A DNA stretch of 59,710 bases, taken from Solobacterium sp. Its GTDB lineage: Bacteria > Bacillota_I > Bacilli_A > Erysipelotrichales > Erysipelotrichaceae. The translations under genes were made by a program, and so were the position numbers. Below, piece by piece: positions 25,514 through 35,768 of the stretch. The stretch is from the NCBI GenBank assembly GCA_017421125.1, contig JAFOMZ010000035.1, positions 1 to 59,710 of the forward strand, in the 5' to 3' direction. Under the pieces are notes generated by a model. It was not told the origin of the DNA. It searched no databases and saw nothing but the letters and a program-made list of their open reading frames with translations. Numbering within the stretch: position 1 is the stretch's first letter; each line of letters opens with the position of its first letter.

Positions 25514-27148
25514 ATGAATAATACTACATATGTAACAGGACACAGACATCCCGATTCTGATGCGATCTGCTCTGCCATCACGTATGCAAATCTGCTCAGA
25601 CTGCAGGGCGTGGATGCTGTAGCACTGCGTCAGGGTCCGGTAAATGAAGAAACAAAGTTTATCTTGAAACGGTTTAATCAGGAAAATCCGCTTTTGATGA
25701 CTGATGCCAGAATGAAACTGTGTGACATTGATATGGACCGTCCTGCGATCATACGCAAGAGCGCTACGGTGCATCACGCATGGCATGTTATGCTGCACGC
25801 AAAGAACCGTTCTTTGTTCGTGGTGGATGACAAGAACAAGCTTTGCGGGATCTGCACGACATCCAATCTATCCAAAGTCAGACTGCATCCGGCAGCGAAC
25901 CAGGCGGATCTGATGTCGCATGCTACACTGGATGACATTGCGCATACGATCGGCGGCAGGATCGTCTGGGGACCGGAGGAATTCCACACCAGCGGTGTCG
26001 TGCATGTTATTACACTGGAGGGCAGGGAAGCTACCATGTTCAATCTCCAGGGTGGTATTTCCATTCTTTCAAGCGGAAGTGAAAAGCAGAAAATGCTGAT
26101 CAATGAAGGTACAAAATGCCTCGTGATCACATGCGGTCTGATCGTTGACGACGATGTCATCCAGCTTGCCAAGAGCAAAGGCTGTGCGATCGTTGAAACA
26201 AGTGAAGATACGATGCATACAGCTCAGGTGATCAATGAATCTTATTCCATCGAGCACGTTATGACAGACGATCCCATTACATTCTCGGAAGAAGAGTTTG
26301 TTGATGATGTAGCCGCAAAGATCAGTAAGTCCAGAGTCAGAAGCTATCCTGTTCTGGATGCGGAAGGCAGGATCACAGGTGCTGTCTCCCTGTATCATGT
26401 CAGAGATTACCCGCACCGTAAAATGGTCCTTGTCGATCACTGTGCTTCCAACCAGTCGATCAAGCATGTAGAACTGGCGGATATTCAGGAGATCGTTGAC
26501 CATCACCATGTCGGTGATATCACTACAGATCACCCGATCAATTATTTCGGTGTCAGGTGCGGATGCACATGCACGATCGTTTCCGAACTGTATAAGGAAA
26601 GAGGATTTGTACCGGATGCGGATATGGCAGGACTGATGATGTCCGCGATCCTTTCCGATACACTGTATTTCAAGTCTGCGACAACAACAGAACGCGACAA
26701 AAAGGCTGTTGCCTGGCTGGCAGAGCTGGCAGGAGTCACTGATGTCGGTGAATATGCCGCAGAGATGCTCAGCTCATCTGTTGCCCTCAAGGACAGCACG
26801 CCGCATGAGATCCTGAACCGTGACCTGAAGACATTCGAGATCGGCAAATACAAGTTCGCGATCGGTCAGACAAACTACAACCATATCGAAGATGTACAGG
26901 CGATCCTTCCTGCATTCCGTGAGAATCTGGAAAAAGAGCAGGAAGACAAGAAACTGGATCTGATGGTCATGCTGTTTACGCATGTACTTGGAGAAGGTTC
27001 GCTGTTCGTATACTACGGACCGCTCTCATATGTCATCGGTGAACGGATCGAAACAGTGTTCGATGAGCATTCCGGATTTGATCCCTACATCATTTCACGT
27101 AAGCAGCAGCTGATGCCTTACCTGACAAAAACGATCAAAGCACTCTGA
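25514..27148 (+). CDS. ppaC: Family II Mn-dependent pyrophosphatase with CBS-DRTGG regulatory region
   Basis: Cytoplasmic pyrophosphatase. DHH domain motifs GHRHPDSDAI (residues 9-18) and VDHHHVGD frame the active site. Between them about 240 residues hold two CBS domains around a DRTGG domain, which bind adenine nucleotides in known CBS-PPases, so activity is probably set by energy charge. The DHHA2 domain ends the protein with SRKQQLMPYL. 544 residues. GAGGAG at 25500-25505 selects the ATG at 25514 over ATG 25508 (too close). Confidence 0.94.
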   Translation: MNNTTYVTGHRHPDSDAICSAITYANLLRLQGVDAVALRQGPVNEETKFILKRFNQENPLLMTDARMKLCDIDMDRPAIIRKSATVHHAWHVMLHAKNRSLFVVDDKNKLCGICTTSNLSKVRLHPAANQADLMSHATLDDIAHTIGGRIVWGPEEFHTSGVVHVITLEGREATMFNLQGGISILSSGSEKQKMLINEGTKCLVITCGLIVDDDVIQLAKSKGCAIVETSEDTMHTAQVINESYSIEHVMTDDPITFSEEEFVDDVAAKISKSRVRSYPVLDAEGRITGAVSLYHVRDYPHRKMVLVDHCASNQSIKHVELADIQEIVDHHHVGDITTDHPINYFGVRCGCTCTIVSELYKERGFVPDADMAGLMMSAILSDTLYFKSATTTERDKKAVAWLAELAGVTDVGEYAAEMLSSSVALKDSTPHEILNRDLKTFEIGKYKFAIGQTNYNHIEDVQAILPAFRENLEKEQEDKKLDLMVMLFTHVLGEGSLFVYYGPLSYVIGERIETVFDEHSGFDPYIISRKQQLMPYLTKTIKAL

Positions 27149-27149
27149 T

Positions 27150-27180
27150 AAAAAAACGGGGCCTGTGTTACAGGTCCCGA
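27150..27180 (-). terminator. Terminator between ppaC and the small membrane gene
   Basis: CGGGGCCTGT pairs with ACAGGTCCCG. On the minus strand seven T residues follow; on the plus strand the T tract is weak. Confidence 0.7.
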
Positions 27181-27383
27181 TATTGTTTTCTGACTTCTCT
27201 TGGTATCTGTGCTTTTGCCAGGAGGTCCGCCCCCATCGCGCTGACAGCCAGCGAAGCACATAACAGCAGCAGACGTTTGTTTTCGATCCCGTTCAGGTAA
27301 ACAGCACGTCCCATCAGAAAAGCAAAGGCAATGCCCGCGGCTGTCAGGATGATGCTGAATACGGTAAGAATCGTTTTCTTCAT
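27168..27383 (-). CDS. Small two-helix membrane protein
   Basis: 71 residues with two hydrophobic segments (about 5-28 and 37-55) and a basic tail (REVRKQYRDL). Unknown family. It is credible because an extended -10 box (TGATAGAAT) ends six bases before its ATG and a terminator overlaps its stop. There is no Shine-Dalgarno, so translation would be leaderless. Confidence 0.6.
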   Translation of the reverse strand: MKKTILTVFSIILTAAGIAFAFLMGRAVYLNGIENKRLLLLCASLAVSAMGADLLAKAQIPREVRKQYRDL

Positions 27384-27389
27384 GAGTGA

Positions 27390-27398
27390 ATTCTATCA
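27390..27398 (-). promoter_or_regulatory. Extended -10 at the start of the small membrane gene
   Basis: TGATAGAAT, then TCACTC, then ATG at 27383. Confidence 0.55.
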
Positions 27399-27412
27399 TA
27401 TTCTGATATGAA

Positions 27413-27439
27413 CAAAAAAGGAATTCATTCAGAATTCCT
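27413..27439 (-). terminator. Terminator of tRNA-Arg
   Basis: On the minus strand AGGAATT pairs with AATTCC(T) around CTGAATG, followed by six T residues. Confidence 0.8.
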
Positions 27440-27445
27440 GCTGCG

Positions 27446-27519
27446 CGTGCCCGACGGGATTTGAACCCACAACCCTCAGCTTCGGAGGCTGATGCGCTAT
27501 CCGGTTGCGCCACGGGCAC
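27446..27519 (-). tRNA. tRNA-Arg (anticodon CCG)
   Basis: On the minus strand acceptor GTGCCCG pairs with CGGGCAC; anticodon stem TCAGC/GCTGA encloses CTCCGAA (anticodon CCG, reads CGG). T arm GTGGG-TTCAAAT-CCCGT. CCA is not encoded. Single-gene unit. Confidence 0.94.
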
Positions 27520-27590
27520 ATGTCGCTCATACATATTATCACAATTCACAGGTAAACCAAAGTTGAAAATCACGCAATGTTTTCTCGTGT

Positions 27591-27596
27591 TATAAT
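27591..27596 (+). promoter_or_regulatory. Extended -10 just before the HAD phosphatase start
   Basis: TGTTATAAT ends at 27596; ATG at 27604 follows after seven bases with no ribosome site. Confidence 0.6.
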
Positions 27597-27603
27597 CGTT
27601 GTC

Positions 27604-28416
27604 ATGAACAAAACAGAAAAAGATATACGCTTGATCGTCTGTGATATAGACAACACGATCATCCCTGCCGGAAGGGAAGAGATCTCAGAACGCCTCAGGA
27701 CGGATTTCCATAAAGCGATCGAAAAAGGGATCCACGTCATGATCGATACAGGAAGGCATTATACATTCCTGCAGAAATCTTTGTTTGAGGATCTGCCGAT
27801 GGATTATATCGGTACTGTCAACGGTGCGTGTCTTGTAAAGCGGGACGGCACGGTGCTTCAGAAGTATCCGATGAGTGAAGAGGTCATGAACAAGATCACG
27901 GAACAGTCAGTCAAAAACGGGATCGGCCTGGGCTTCAAGTTTGAAGACCGGATCGTGACTTACGCAAACCATGAACGGTTTGTCAAAGGCTATTGTGCCA
28001 ATGAATATTACGAATCTCTGGTAATGGATGGATGTGAAAAAAGGGATCATCATCTGGAACACGGGACACCTTTGGGAACGTTCATCATCGGTGATGAAGA
28101 ACAGGTCATACCGATGATCGAAGAAATACCGGAAGTGACATTTGCCTGGTCCAGCAAGATCGGCTATGACATCTTCCCGAAGGATATAACAAAAGCAACC
28201 GCAGTAGAACCTGTACTGCAGCTGCTTGGAATCACGTGGGATCAGGTCATTGCCTTCGGTGATGCCGCGAATGATACTCCGTTTATCACAAAGGCAGGGA
28301 TCGGAGTCGCACTGGGAAATGCCAGGGAAGACGTCCGTATTCATGCCGACTATGTTGCGGACACATGCGCCAATGACGGTGTGGCAAAAATGCTTGAGGA
28401 TCTTGGAATCGTCTGA
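27604..28416 (+). CDS. HAD hydrolase, Cof-type sugar/nucleotide phosphatase
   Basis: Phosphatase of the HAD superfamily, Cof (IIB cap) group, substrate unknown. Motif I CDIDNT starts at about residue 13, motif II DTG, a late Lys (FPKDITKATA) and motif IV GDAANDTPF. 270 residues, normal. In Cof proteins motif I lies within 10-15 residues of the N-terminus, so the start cannot be much later than 27604. Since that ATG is seven bases from a TATAAT box, the mRNA is probably leaderless. Confidence 0.9.
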   Translation: MNKTEKDIRLIVCDIDNTIIPAGREEISERLRTDFHKAIEKGIHVMIDTGRHYTFLQKSLFEDLPMDYIGTVNGACLVKRDGTVLQKYPMSEEVMNKITEQSVKNGIGLGFKFEDRIVTYANHERFVKGYCANEYYESLVMDGCEKRDHHLEHGTPLGTFIIGDEEQVIPMIEEIPEVTFAWSSKIGYDIFPKDITKATAVEPVLQLLGITWDQVIAFGDAANDTPFITKAGIGVALGNAREDVRIHADYVADTCANDGVAKMLEDLGIV

Positions 28417-28426
28417 GATCCTTTTT
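28397..28426 (+). terminator. Terminator at the end of the HAD gene
   Basis: AGGATCT pairs with AGATCCT across the stop codon, then five T residues. Confidence 0.7.
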
Positions 28427-28959
28427 CAGTTTCTCCTTCTGCCGTCAAAACCGATATAGTGACGGTTATCATCTTCATCAACGAGTTCGATCCTTGTGTC
28501 AGTCATATTGAAGACAGTGATCGGGGCATCGACGCTGAATATCCAGAGCTCATGGAACCGGCTGTCCAGACACAGTACTGCGTAGGCGCTGTAGATCAGA
28601 TACTGATCCTCATGCGCGAAAATGCCATGAGTATATCCGTCAGGATCGATCTGATGGAAAACGCATGTATCCGGACTGCGCAGATCGATCTCGGTGATGC
28701 CTCTGCCCATCAGCACATATAATGTGTTTTCCTTCAATACTGCAAGGTTGGCAAAGTCGGTCTCCACAGGTCCAATCAGGGCGATTTTCTGCAGGCTGTC
28801 CTGTGATCTGCATTCGATCCTGCAGGCAACATAATTCTCATCCGGCTGATAGCTGTCCGGGTTCAGTACATACTGGTATTCGGAATGGTCTTTTTCCAGG
28901 TCAAAATGACTGTCAGCAGTCAGTGTTACTTCAAATAAACCGTTTTCTAAGTGCATCAT
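28426..28959 (-). CDS. Protein of unknown function (beta-rich)
   Basis: 177 residues, soluble, acidic. Alternating strands with short turns (IALIGPVET, LAVLKENTLYVLM, HEDQYLIYSAY, ELWIFSV) suggest two or three propeller-like blades, but no motif is recognisable. The start ATGATG follows AGAGGACACACAT. A -10-like TATACT lies about 30 nt upstream. It is convergent with the HAD gene and divergent from the MATE pump. Confidence 0.65.
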   Translation of the reverse strand: MMHLENGLFEVTLTADSHFDLEKDHSEYQYVLNPDSYQPDENYVACRIECRSQDSLQKIALIGPVETDFANLAVLKENTLYVLMGRGITEIDLRSPDTCVFHQIDPDGYTHGIFAHEDQYLIYSAYAVLCLDSRFHELWIFSVDAPITVFNMTDTRIELVDEDDNRHYIGFDGRRRN

Positions 28960-29072
28960 ATGTGTGTCCTCTGTTTCTCCTAATCAGTATAGCGCATAAC
29001 TTTCGGAAATTAGTTCTTTTCCTTTTCAAGGAAAGTGGTAATATAACCGGGTATTTATCAGGAGGGCTCTGA

Positions 29073-30440
29073 ATGAGAAGGGTAAAAAGCGATCTCCTTA
29101 ATGGTGTGATCTATCAGCAGATCCTGCTGTTTTTCTTTCCTGTTTTGTTCGGTACGCTGTTTCAGCAGCTTTACAATACAGCAGACGCGATCGTTGTCGG
29201 CAACTTTGTCGGTAAAGAAGCACTTGGCGCGGTCGGCGGTTCCACAGGTACTGTCATCAACCTTCTCGTAGGATTTGTAACAGGTCTGTCATCAGGCGCT
29301 ACTGTGATCATTGCCCAGTATTACGGTTCCCGGCAGCGGGATGGTGTTGAGAAGGGTGTATATTCGGCAATGTTCCTGGCAATATCACTTGGCGCTGTGC
29401 TGATGGCATGCGGCATTCTGCTGGCACCGTGGATCCTGAGGACACTGAATGTTCCTGATGCGGTCTATCCGTATTCACTGCAGTACATGCGCATCTACAT
29501 GAGCGGCATGATCGCTTCCATGATCTACAACACAGGCGCAGGAGTGCTGCGTGCGGTAGGGGATTCCAAACGCCCGCTGTTCTTCCTGATCGTATCGTGC
29601 ATTACCAATATCATCCTGGATATCCTGTTCGTCGCTTTCGGCGGCATGGGTGTGACCGGTGTTGCCGTAGCGACTGTCATATCACAGCTGATCAGCTGTT
29701 TCCTGACGCTGCAGACGCTGTATATCACTCACGAAAGCTATCATTTCGATATCCGCCGGCTGCATTATGATCCGAAGATCCTGAAGCGAATCATTGTGAT
29801 CGGCCTGCCCACAGGGATCCAGTCAGTCCTTTACAGCATCGCGAATCTCTTCATCCAGTCTTCTGTCAACAGCTACGGAACAGATACGGTAGCTGCGTAT
29901 ACGGCATTCGGAAAGATCGATGCGCTGTTCTGGAACGCATCAGGTGCGCTGGGTACGGCTATGCTGACGTTCTCCGGGCAGAACTTCGGGGCAGGGAATA
30001 CCGCACGTGTCAGGCGGGGTATCCTGGAAGGAACGATCATGTATCTCCTGATGTCCGGAACGATCTCGGCAATATGCTGGTTCGGCGGACCTGTATTATA
30101 CAGATTGTTTACACCGGATCAGGAAGTCATCAGTATCGGCATGAGTCTTCTGAGATTCCTGTGTCCGTTCTGGCCGGCTTTCGTATTCGTTGAGATCCTG
30201 TCTTCATCCATCCGTGCCTGCGGTGATTCCCTGGTACCGATGCTGATGACGGCACTGGGAATCGGCGCGCTGCGTATTCTCTGGATCCTCTTCTATCCGT
30301 CACTTACGATTTTTGATTCACTGCTGTGTTATCCGATCTCATGGATACTGACCAGCCTCTTGTTCCTCGGATATTATCTGCAGGGCGGCTGGCTCAGGAG
30401 ATCTGCAAATCAGCGCAGCAAGATGATGCAGGCTGCTTAG
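29073..30440 (+). CDS. MATE family efflux pump
   Basis: Cation-driven multidrug/metabolite exporter. Twelve predicted membrane helices in two homologous halves; the N-terminal FFFPVLFGTLFQQLYNTADA and VGNFVGKEALGAVGGS motifs are classical for the NorM/DinF group. 455 residues. CAGGAGGG sets the ATG. Substrate cannot be inferred. Confidence 0.93.
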   Translation: MRRVKSDLLNGVIYQQILLFFFPVLFGTLFQQLYNTADAIVVGNFVGKEALGAVGGSTGTVINLLVGFVTGLSSGATVIIAQYYGSRQRDGVEKGVYSAMFLAISLGAVLMACGILLAPWILRTLNVPDAVYPYSLQYMRIYMSGMIASMIYNTGAGVLRAVGDSKRPLFFLIVSCITNIILDILFVAFGGMGVTGVAVATVISQLISCFLTLQTLYITHESYHFDIRRLHYDPKILKRIIVIGLPTGIQSVLYSIANLFIQSSVNSYGTDTVAAYTAFGKIDALFWNASGALGTAMLTFSGQNFGAGNTARVRRGILEGTIMYLLMSGTISAICWFGGPVLYRLFTPDQEVISIGMSLLRFLCPFWPAFVFVEILSSSIRACGDSLVPMLMTALGIGALRILWILFYPSLTIFDSLLCYPISWILTSLLFLGYYLQGGWLRRSANQRSKMMQAA

Positions 30441-30458
30441 TCTGCATTTTTGTTATGG

Positions 30459-30464
30459 TATAAT
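30459..30464 (+). promoter_or_regulatory. -10 box of the carboxypeptidase gene
   Basis: TGGTATAAT (extended). The start would be near 30471, leaving about 19 nt with AGAGGG before the ATG at 30490. ATG 30469 is an alternative, nearly leaderless start. Confidence 0.5.
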
Positions 30465-30489
30465 GGCCATGTTTGAAAGAGGGTATAGT

Positions 30490-31989
30490 ATGACTACACA
30501 GGAAAATCTGAAATTATTCCATGATTGGGTTAAGCGCATGTCCGCTTACCATATGGCACTTGCTTTGCTTGGCATTGATAAGCAGACTCTGGCACCGGTC
30601 GACGGAAGTGAATTCCGTGATGAAAGAATGGCGATCCTGGCGGGTGAACTCTTCTCGATCACAACGGATCCCCGGATGGCAGAACTGAGAAAAACGCTGC
30701 TGAGTGATGAGGCAGTCACAGGTGATGACCGCAAGATGATCGAACTGTATGACCATGATATCAGCAAGATCCTGTCTGTTCCGAAGGATGAATATGTCGC
30801 ATTCAACCAGCTTCAGAATGAGTCCTACGGCGCATGGCTGAAGGCAAAGAACGCAAGTGATTATTCAATGTTTGAACCGTATCTGAAACGGATCATCGAA
30901 GCACAGAAAAAGATGTATTCCTATCGTTCAAGTGATCTGGATCTGTATGATCAGATGCTGGATGACTTTGAACCCGGAATGACCCGTGAGAAGTATGATG
31001 TCTTCTTTGATAAGGTCAAGGAACGTCTTGTACCGCTGATCCGCAGGGTAACGGAAGCAGAACAGATCGATACTTCATTCATTGAAACGGAATATCCTGT
31101 AGAACTGCAGAAAAAGTATATGGAACATATGCTTGCTTATCTGCATTTTGATAAATCATGGGGATATCAGAATGAAACAGAACATCCGTTTACAAGCGGA
31201 CTCTGTGAGAATGATATCCGTGTAACGACCAAATATCTGCCTGACAGACCGATGTCCGCGCTCCTGTCAACGATCCATGAGACAGGCCACGGCTACTATA
31301 TGCATCAGGTCGCACCTGAATATGACGGAACGATCTTCAATGAAGGTGTTTCCAGCGGTATGCATGAATCCCAGTCCAGACTCTGTGAGAACTATCTGGG
31401 CAGATCGAAGCCGTTCTGGGAGGCAAATTATCCTGCCCTGAAAGAGGTCTTCCCGGAGCAGCTGAAGGATATCGGCCTCGATCAGTTCCTGGCAGCTTTG
31501 AACGCTGCACAGCCGTCACTGATCCGTACGGAAGCAGATGAACTGACATATCCGCTCCATATCGTGATCCGTTACGAACTGGAAAGAGGACTGTTTGAAG
31601 GAACGATCTCAACGGAAGGTCTTGATAAGACATGGGATGATATGTACGAGAAATACCTTGGCGTACGTGCGTCTTCCGCGAAAGAGGGCATTCTGCAGGA
31701 TGTCCATTGGGCTGATGGAAGCTTCGGATACTTCCCGACATATGCATTGGGCAGTGCATTCTCAGCACAGTTCATGCACGCTATGAGAAAAGACATCGAT
31801 GTGGATGACCTGCTGAGAAACAGCCACTATGATGTGATCATGAACTGGCTGAAGGAACATATCCATAAGTATGGCTGCCGCTACAACGCGGATGAGATCA
31901 TGCATATGGCAACAGGGGAAGCATTCGATCCCAACTATTATCTGGATTATCTGGAAGATAAATACACAAAGCTGTACCATCTGGACTGA
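30490..31989 (+). CDS. M32 family metallocarboxypeptidase
   Basis: Zinc carboxypeptidase (Taq carboxypeptidase type), cytoplasmic peptide trimming. The HExxH motif is HETGH at 263-267, with the third ligand expected in the following GVSSGMHESQSR motif. DDFEPGMTREKYD is another conserved M32 segment. 499 residues from ATG 30490, the usual length. Flanked by its own promoter and terminator. Confidence 0.95.
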   Translation: MTTQENLKLFHDWVKRMSAYHMALALLGIDKQTLAPVDGSEFRDERMAILAGELFSITTDPRMAELRKTLLSDEAVTGDDRKMIELYDHDISKILSVPKDEYVAFNQLQNESYGAWLKAKNASDYSMFEPYLKRIIEAQKKMYSYRSSDLDLYDQMLDDFEPGMTREKYDVFFDKVKERLVPLIRRVTEAEQIDTSFIETEYPVELQKKYMEHMLAYLHFDKSWGYQNETEHPFTSGLCENDIRVTTKYLPDRPMSALLSTIHETGHGYYMHQVAPEYDGTIFNEGVSSGMHESQSRLCENYLGRSKPFWEANYPALKEVFPEQLKDIGLDQFLAALNAAQPSLIRTEADELTYPLHIVIRYELERGLFEGTISTEGLDKTWDDMYEKYLGVRASSAKEGILQDVHWADGSFGYFPTYALGSAFSAQFMHAMRKDIDVDDLLRNSHYDVIMNWLKEHIHKYGCRYNADEIMHMATGEAFDPNYYLDYLEDKYTKLYHLD

Positions 31990-32003
31990 GTACAGGGACA
32001 ATG

Positions 32004-32033
32004 AAAGGCATGATCACCGGACCATGCCTTTTT
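32004..32033 (+). terminator. Terminator of the carboxypeptidase gene
   Basis: AAAGGCATG pairs with CATGCCTTT, followed by further T residues. Confidence 0.8.
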
Positions 32034-33058
32034 CAATTGTTTACGCAGTTTATTTTCTGAAACAGTCTGCTGAAGAGCACTGCAGCTCTGTTCAGCAGCC
32101 ATGCGGCAGGAACAGCTGCCAGATACAGGACGAACCAGAACCATGTCGTCACAAACGGAGGCGTGCCCCTGAAATATCTCGCTCCCAGTTCAAATATCAG
32201 GTGGTGCACAAGATACAGTTCAAATGAATATCTGCCTGCAAGTTCAAACAGTTTCCGCAGTCCCTGTATGACAGGATTGCCGATACGGCAGATCAGTGAC
32301 ATGGTAATACAGATGAACGGTGTCATCAGAATGAACGGGTAGAACAGGACGCCGCATCCCCACATGATCTCATTGTCTGTGATCAGAAGCCTGGAAGGGA
32401 CGAGTACCGCAAATCCGATGGCTGCCATGATCAGCAGCTTCAGGTAGTCCTTTCCGGACATTTCCCGGTCATTCAGCGCAAGGTATTCATAATACATTCC
32501 GATAAAGAAGATCGGGACTCTTGTGGCCGTCAGGATGAAATGTGTCTGATGCCAGAAGACGGTCGATGCCAGCAGAAGCAGCGGTATGATCAGCAGGCTC
32601 TTCTGCCCGTGTTTTTCGATCAGCTGCCAGAAATACGGTACGAGCAGGTACATGACCCATATGGATCCCATATACCAGTTGAACGCAAGATCCAGTTCCG
32701 GATCGACAAAGTATTCCAGGCACAGGTAGTCGCCGATCACAGTACCGGGCCTGAGTGTACCGGCCGCAAGCCGTGTCAGACACAGTACTGTCAGGAAGAT
32801 CCAGTAGGGCGGAATGATCCTTGAGATCCTGCGCTTCATGAACGCATACGGATCTTTTAAGCGCTGATAAGAGTAATAACAGCCGATCCCTGAGGCAAAG
32901 AAGAACAGGTCGACACCGCAGTATCCGACGTTCTTTATCATCCAGAGCAGCCTGTTTTCGACGATCAGTTCAGAGTGATAGATCATGATCCAGATGATTG
33001 CAAAGCCCATCCAGACACTTCTGTACTGAAAAAGATCTTTATATTTGATATTCTGCAT
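32033..33058 (-). CDS. Membrane acyltransferase (acyltransferase 3 family)
   Basis: Integral membrane O-acyltransferase of the OafA/YrhL type, about ten helices, 341 residues. Visible hallmarks: N-terminal YRSVWMGFAIIWIMIYHSE with the catalytic-region His, CGVDLFFFASGIG, and RISRIIPPYWIF. The substrate is likely a surface glycan. ATG at 33058 is chosen over 33082 because the latter lies inside a TACAAT -10 box (33086-33081); GAGGGG stands just before it, though spacing is short. Confidence 0.88.
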   Translation of the reverse strand: MQNIKYKDLFQYRSVWMGFAIIWIMIYHSELIVENRLLWMIKNVGYCGVDLFFFASGIGCYYSYQRLKDPYAFMKRRISRIIPPYWIFLTVLCLTRLAAGTLRPGTVIGDYLCLEYFVDPELDLAFNWYMGSIWVMYLLVPYFWQLIEKHGQKSLLIIPLLLLASTVFWHQTHFILTATRVPIFFIGMYYEYLALNDREMSGKDYLKLLIMAAIGFAVLVPSRLLITDNEIMWGCGVLFYPFILMTPFICITMSLICRIGNPVIQGLRKLFELAGRYSFELYLVHHLIFELGARYFRGTPPFVTTWFWFVLYLAAVPAAWLLNRAAVLFSRLFQKINCVNN

Positions 33059-33100
33059 AATCCCCTCGATAATCCTTATCATTGTAATCGATTCTGCATG

Positions 33101-33126
33101 AAAAAAGCCACTGTTTCCAGTGACTT
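33101..33126 (-). terminator. Terminator of the DegV gene
   Basis: On the minus strand AAGTCACTG pairs with CAGTGGCTT, followed by T residues. Confidence 0.8.
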
Positions 33127-34009
33127 ACATGATCCTCTGTGTACCGTGATATACGACAGCCATGAATCCCGGACCAATATGTGCCGCGATCGTGGGACCG
33201 AGTGTTGTTACGGTGATCTCTGCATCCTTCAGCTGCGGATATGTTTCCCTGATCAGTTCGATCAGCCATTCAACATCTTTCGGCGTATCGGTATGCATGA
33301 CCGTGATCTCTTCATCAGCGGAATAATCCGCGAGATCATCTTTCATGGAATCGACCATCGCATGGATGACTTTCTTTCTTCCGTGCTTTGTACTGAAAGA
33401 GATCAGTTTGCCTTCGTTTGTTACATAGATCTCCGGCTTGATGGACAGCATTGTTCCGATGATGGCTGAAGCGTTGGAAAGTCTTCCGCCGCGTCTGAGC
33501 CATTGCAGATCATCTACGATGAAACGATGGATATATTCACGCTTATGGGCTTCTCCCCATTCGATGAGTTCATCATATGATAGGCCTTCTTCATGACGGC
33601 GGACCAGCTGTTTGAAAAACAGATTCAGACCTCCGGTAATGCAGAAACTGTCAAGGAAGTAGAAACGCTGATCGCCGAACTCTTTCTGGACTCTTCTGGC
33701 AGCCATCTCGGCATGCTGGATGGATGATGAGATTGCTCTCGACATATCTACATAGATGACATCTTTTCCTGTTGCCATCAGATTTTTGAAAAACTCATAA
33801 TATGCATATTCCGTGATAGCAGATGTTCCGACAGATTTGCCGTTTCTCATTTCACGGTAGATCATTGCTTTGGTTTCTTCTGTACAGTCATCTACGAATA
33901 CTTTATCGCCGATCGTAAAAGTATATGGAATGAAGGGAATGTTGTGTTCCTTCATATATTCCGGACTCAGATCTGCAGTAGATGCTGTTGCGAGTATATA
34001 TTCACGCAT
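33125..34009 (-). CDS. DegV family fatty-acid-binding protein
   Basis: Binds a fatty acid and, as FakB, presents it to the kinase FakA in Bacillota. Features: the N-terminal TASTADLSPEYM, the GTSAIT motif of the first lobe, and SSIQHAEMAA around the carboxylate-binding region. 294 residues. Most FakB proteins have TS/TSQPS where this has GTSAITEY, so assignment to FakB proper is uncertain. GCAAGGAG precedes the ATG. Confidence 0.88.
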   Translation of the reverse strand: MREYILATASTADLSPEYMKEHNIPFIPYTFTIGDKVFVDDCTEETKAMIYREMRNGKSVGTSAITEYAYYEFFKNLMATGKDVIYVDMSRAISSSIQHAEMAARRVQKEFGDQRFYFLDSFCITGGLNLFFKQLVRRHEEGLSYDELIEWGEAHKREYIHRFIVDDLQWLRRGGRLSNASAIIGTMLSIKPEIYVTNEGKLISFSTKHGRKKVIHAMVDSMKDDLADYSADEEITVMHTDTPKDVEWLIELIRETYPQLKDAEITVTTLGPTIAAHIGPGFMAVVYHGTQRIM

Positions 34010-34108
34010 AGTATTTCTCCTTGCAATCGCTTGCTATTCTAACAGGTGCTTGACAGGAAGTAAACTGTCGGCAGCATAAATATAAACATACGGTCTTTTT
34101 CCATGGTT

Positions 34109-35268
<1,160 letters not shown>

Positions 35269-35291
35269 AACATTCTGCTGTGATAAAACGG

Positions 35292-35300
35292 TGATATAAT
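35292..35300 (+). promoter_or_regulatory. Extended -10 ending 6 nt before the next ATG
   Basis: TGATATAAT, then ACCTTT, then ATG at 35307: transcription should start at the A of the start codon. Confidence 0.65.
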
Positions 35301-35306
35301 ACCTTT

Positions 35307-35768
35307 ATGAGATCACAGGTCATTAAAATCAAGAATATACCTCAGCAGGAGCCTCCTGTTCATTATATCAGGGTGAAGCCTGTTACAGCTTTGTCGGTCA
35401 TGCTCGGCGCGGGGGTCGGTCTTCTGTTTACCGATGCGGTCTGGCAGGTGATCGGCATGAGCATGATCATGTTCGCCCTGTTCTGCCTTGTGCTTCTGCC
35501 TGACCGTGTTCTTGTGGTGTTCAATCCGAAATTCATGATCCTGAATAACTGCATAGACCGCTCGGAATGCATGATGATCTATTGGGACGAGATCGTCAAC
35601 TGGCAGTATGAATGGCATCCGGCAAATGATAACCTGACCATCACGATGGTGGATGGCAGTATGCAGATCATCGAACTGTATTCCAAACGCAGGGTCGCTA
35701 AATACATGAACATGTATGCGCCGAATAAAGAGATCAAAAATGTCAGAATAAAGGAAGGTAAAATATGA
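35307..35768 (+). CDS. Membrane protein with two helices and a PH-like domain
   Basis: 153 residues: cytoplasmic N-terminus, helical hairpin at about 26-64, then a beta-rich region (VLVVFNPKFMILNN, WDEIVNWQYEW, LTITMVDGSMQIIELYSK) that resembles bacterial PH domains of the YdbT/YcxB kind. Function unknown. It starts an overlapping operon with an SmtB-type sensor and an exonuclease. No Shine-Dalgarno exists; the ATG coincides with the predicted transcription start. Confidence 0.75.
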   Translation: MRSQVIKIKNIPQQEPPVHYIRVKPVTALSVMLGAGVGLLFTDAVWQVIGMSMIMFALFCLVLLPDRVLVVFNPKFMILNNCIDRSECMMIYWDEIVNWQYEWHPANDNLTITMVDGSMQIIELYSKRRVAKYMNMYAPNKEIKNVRIKEGKI

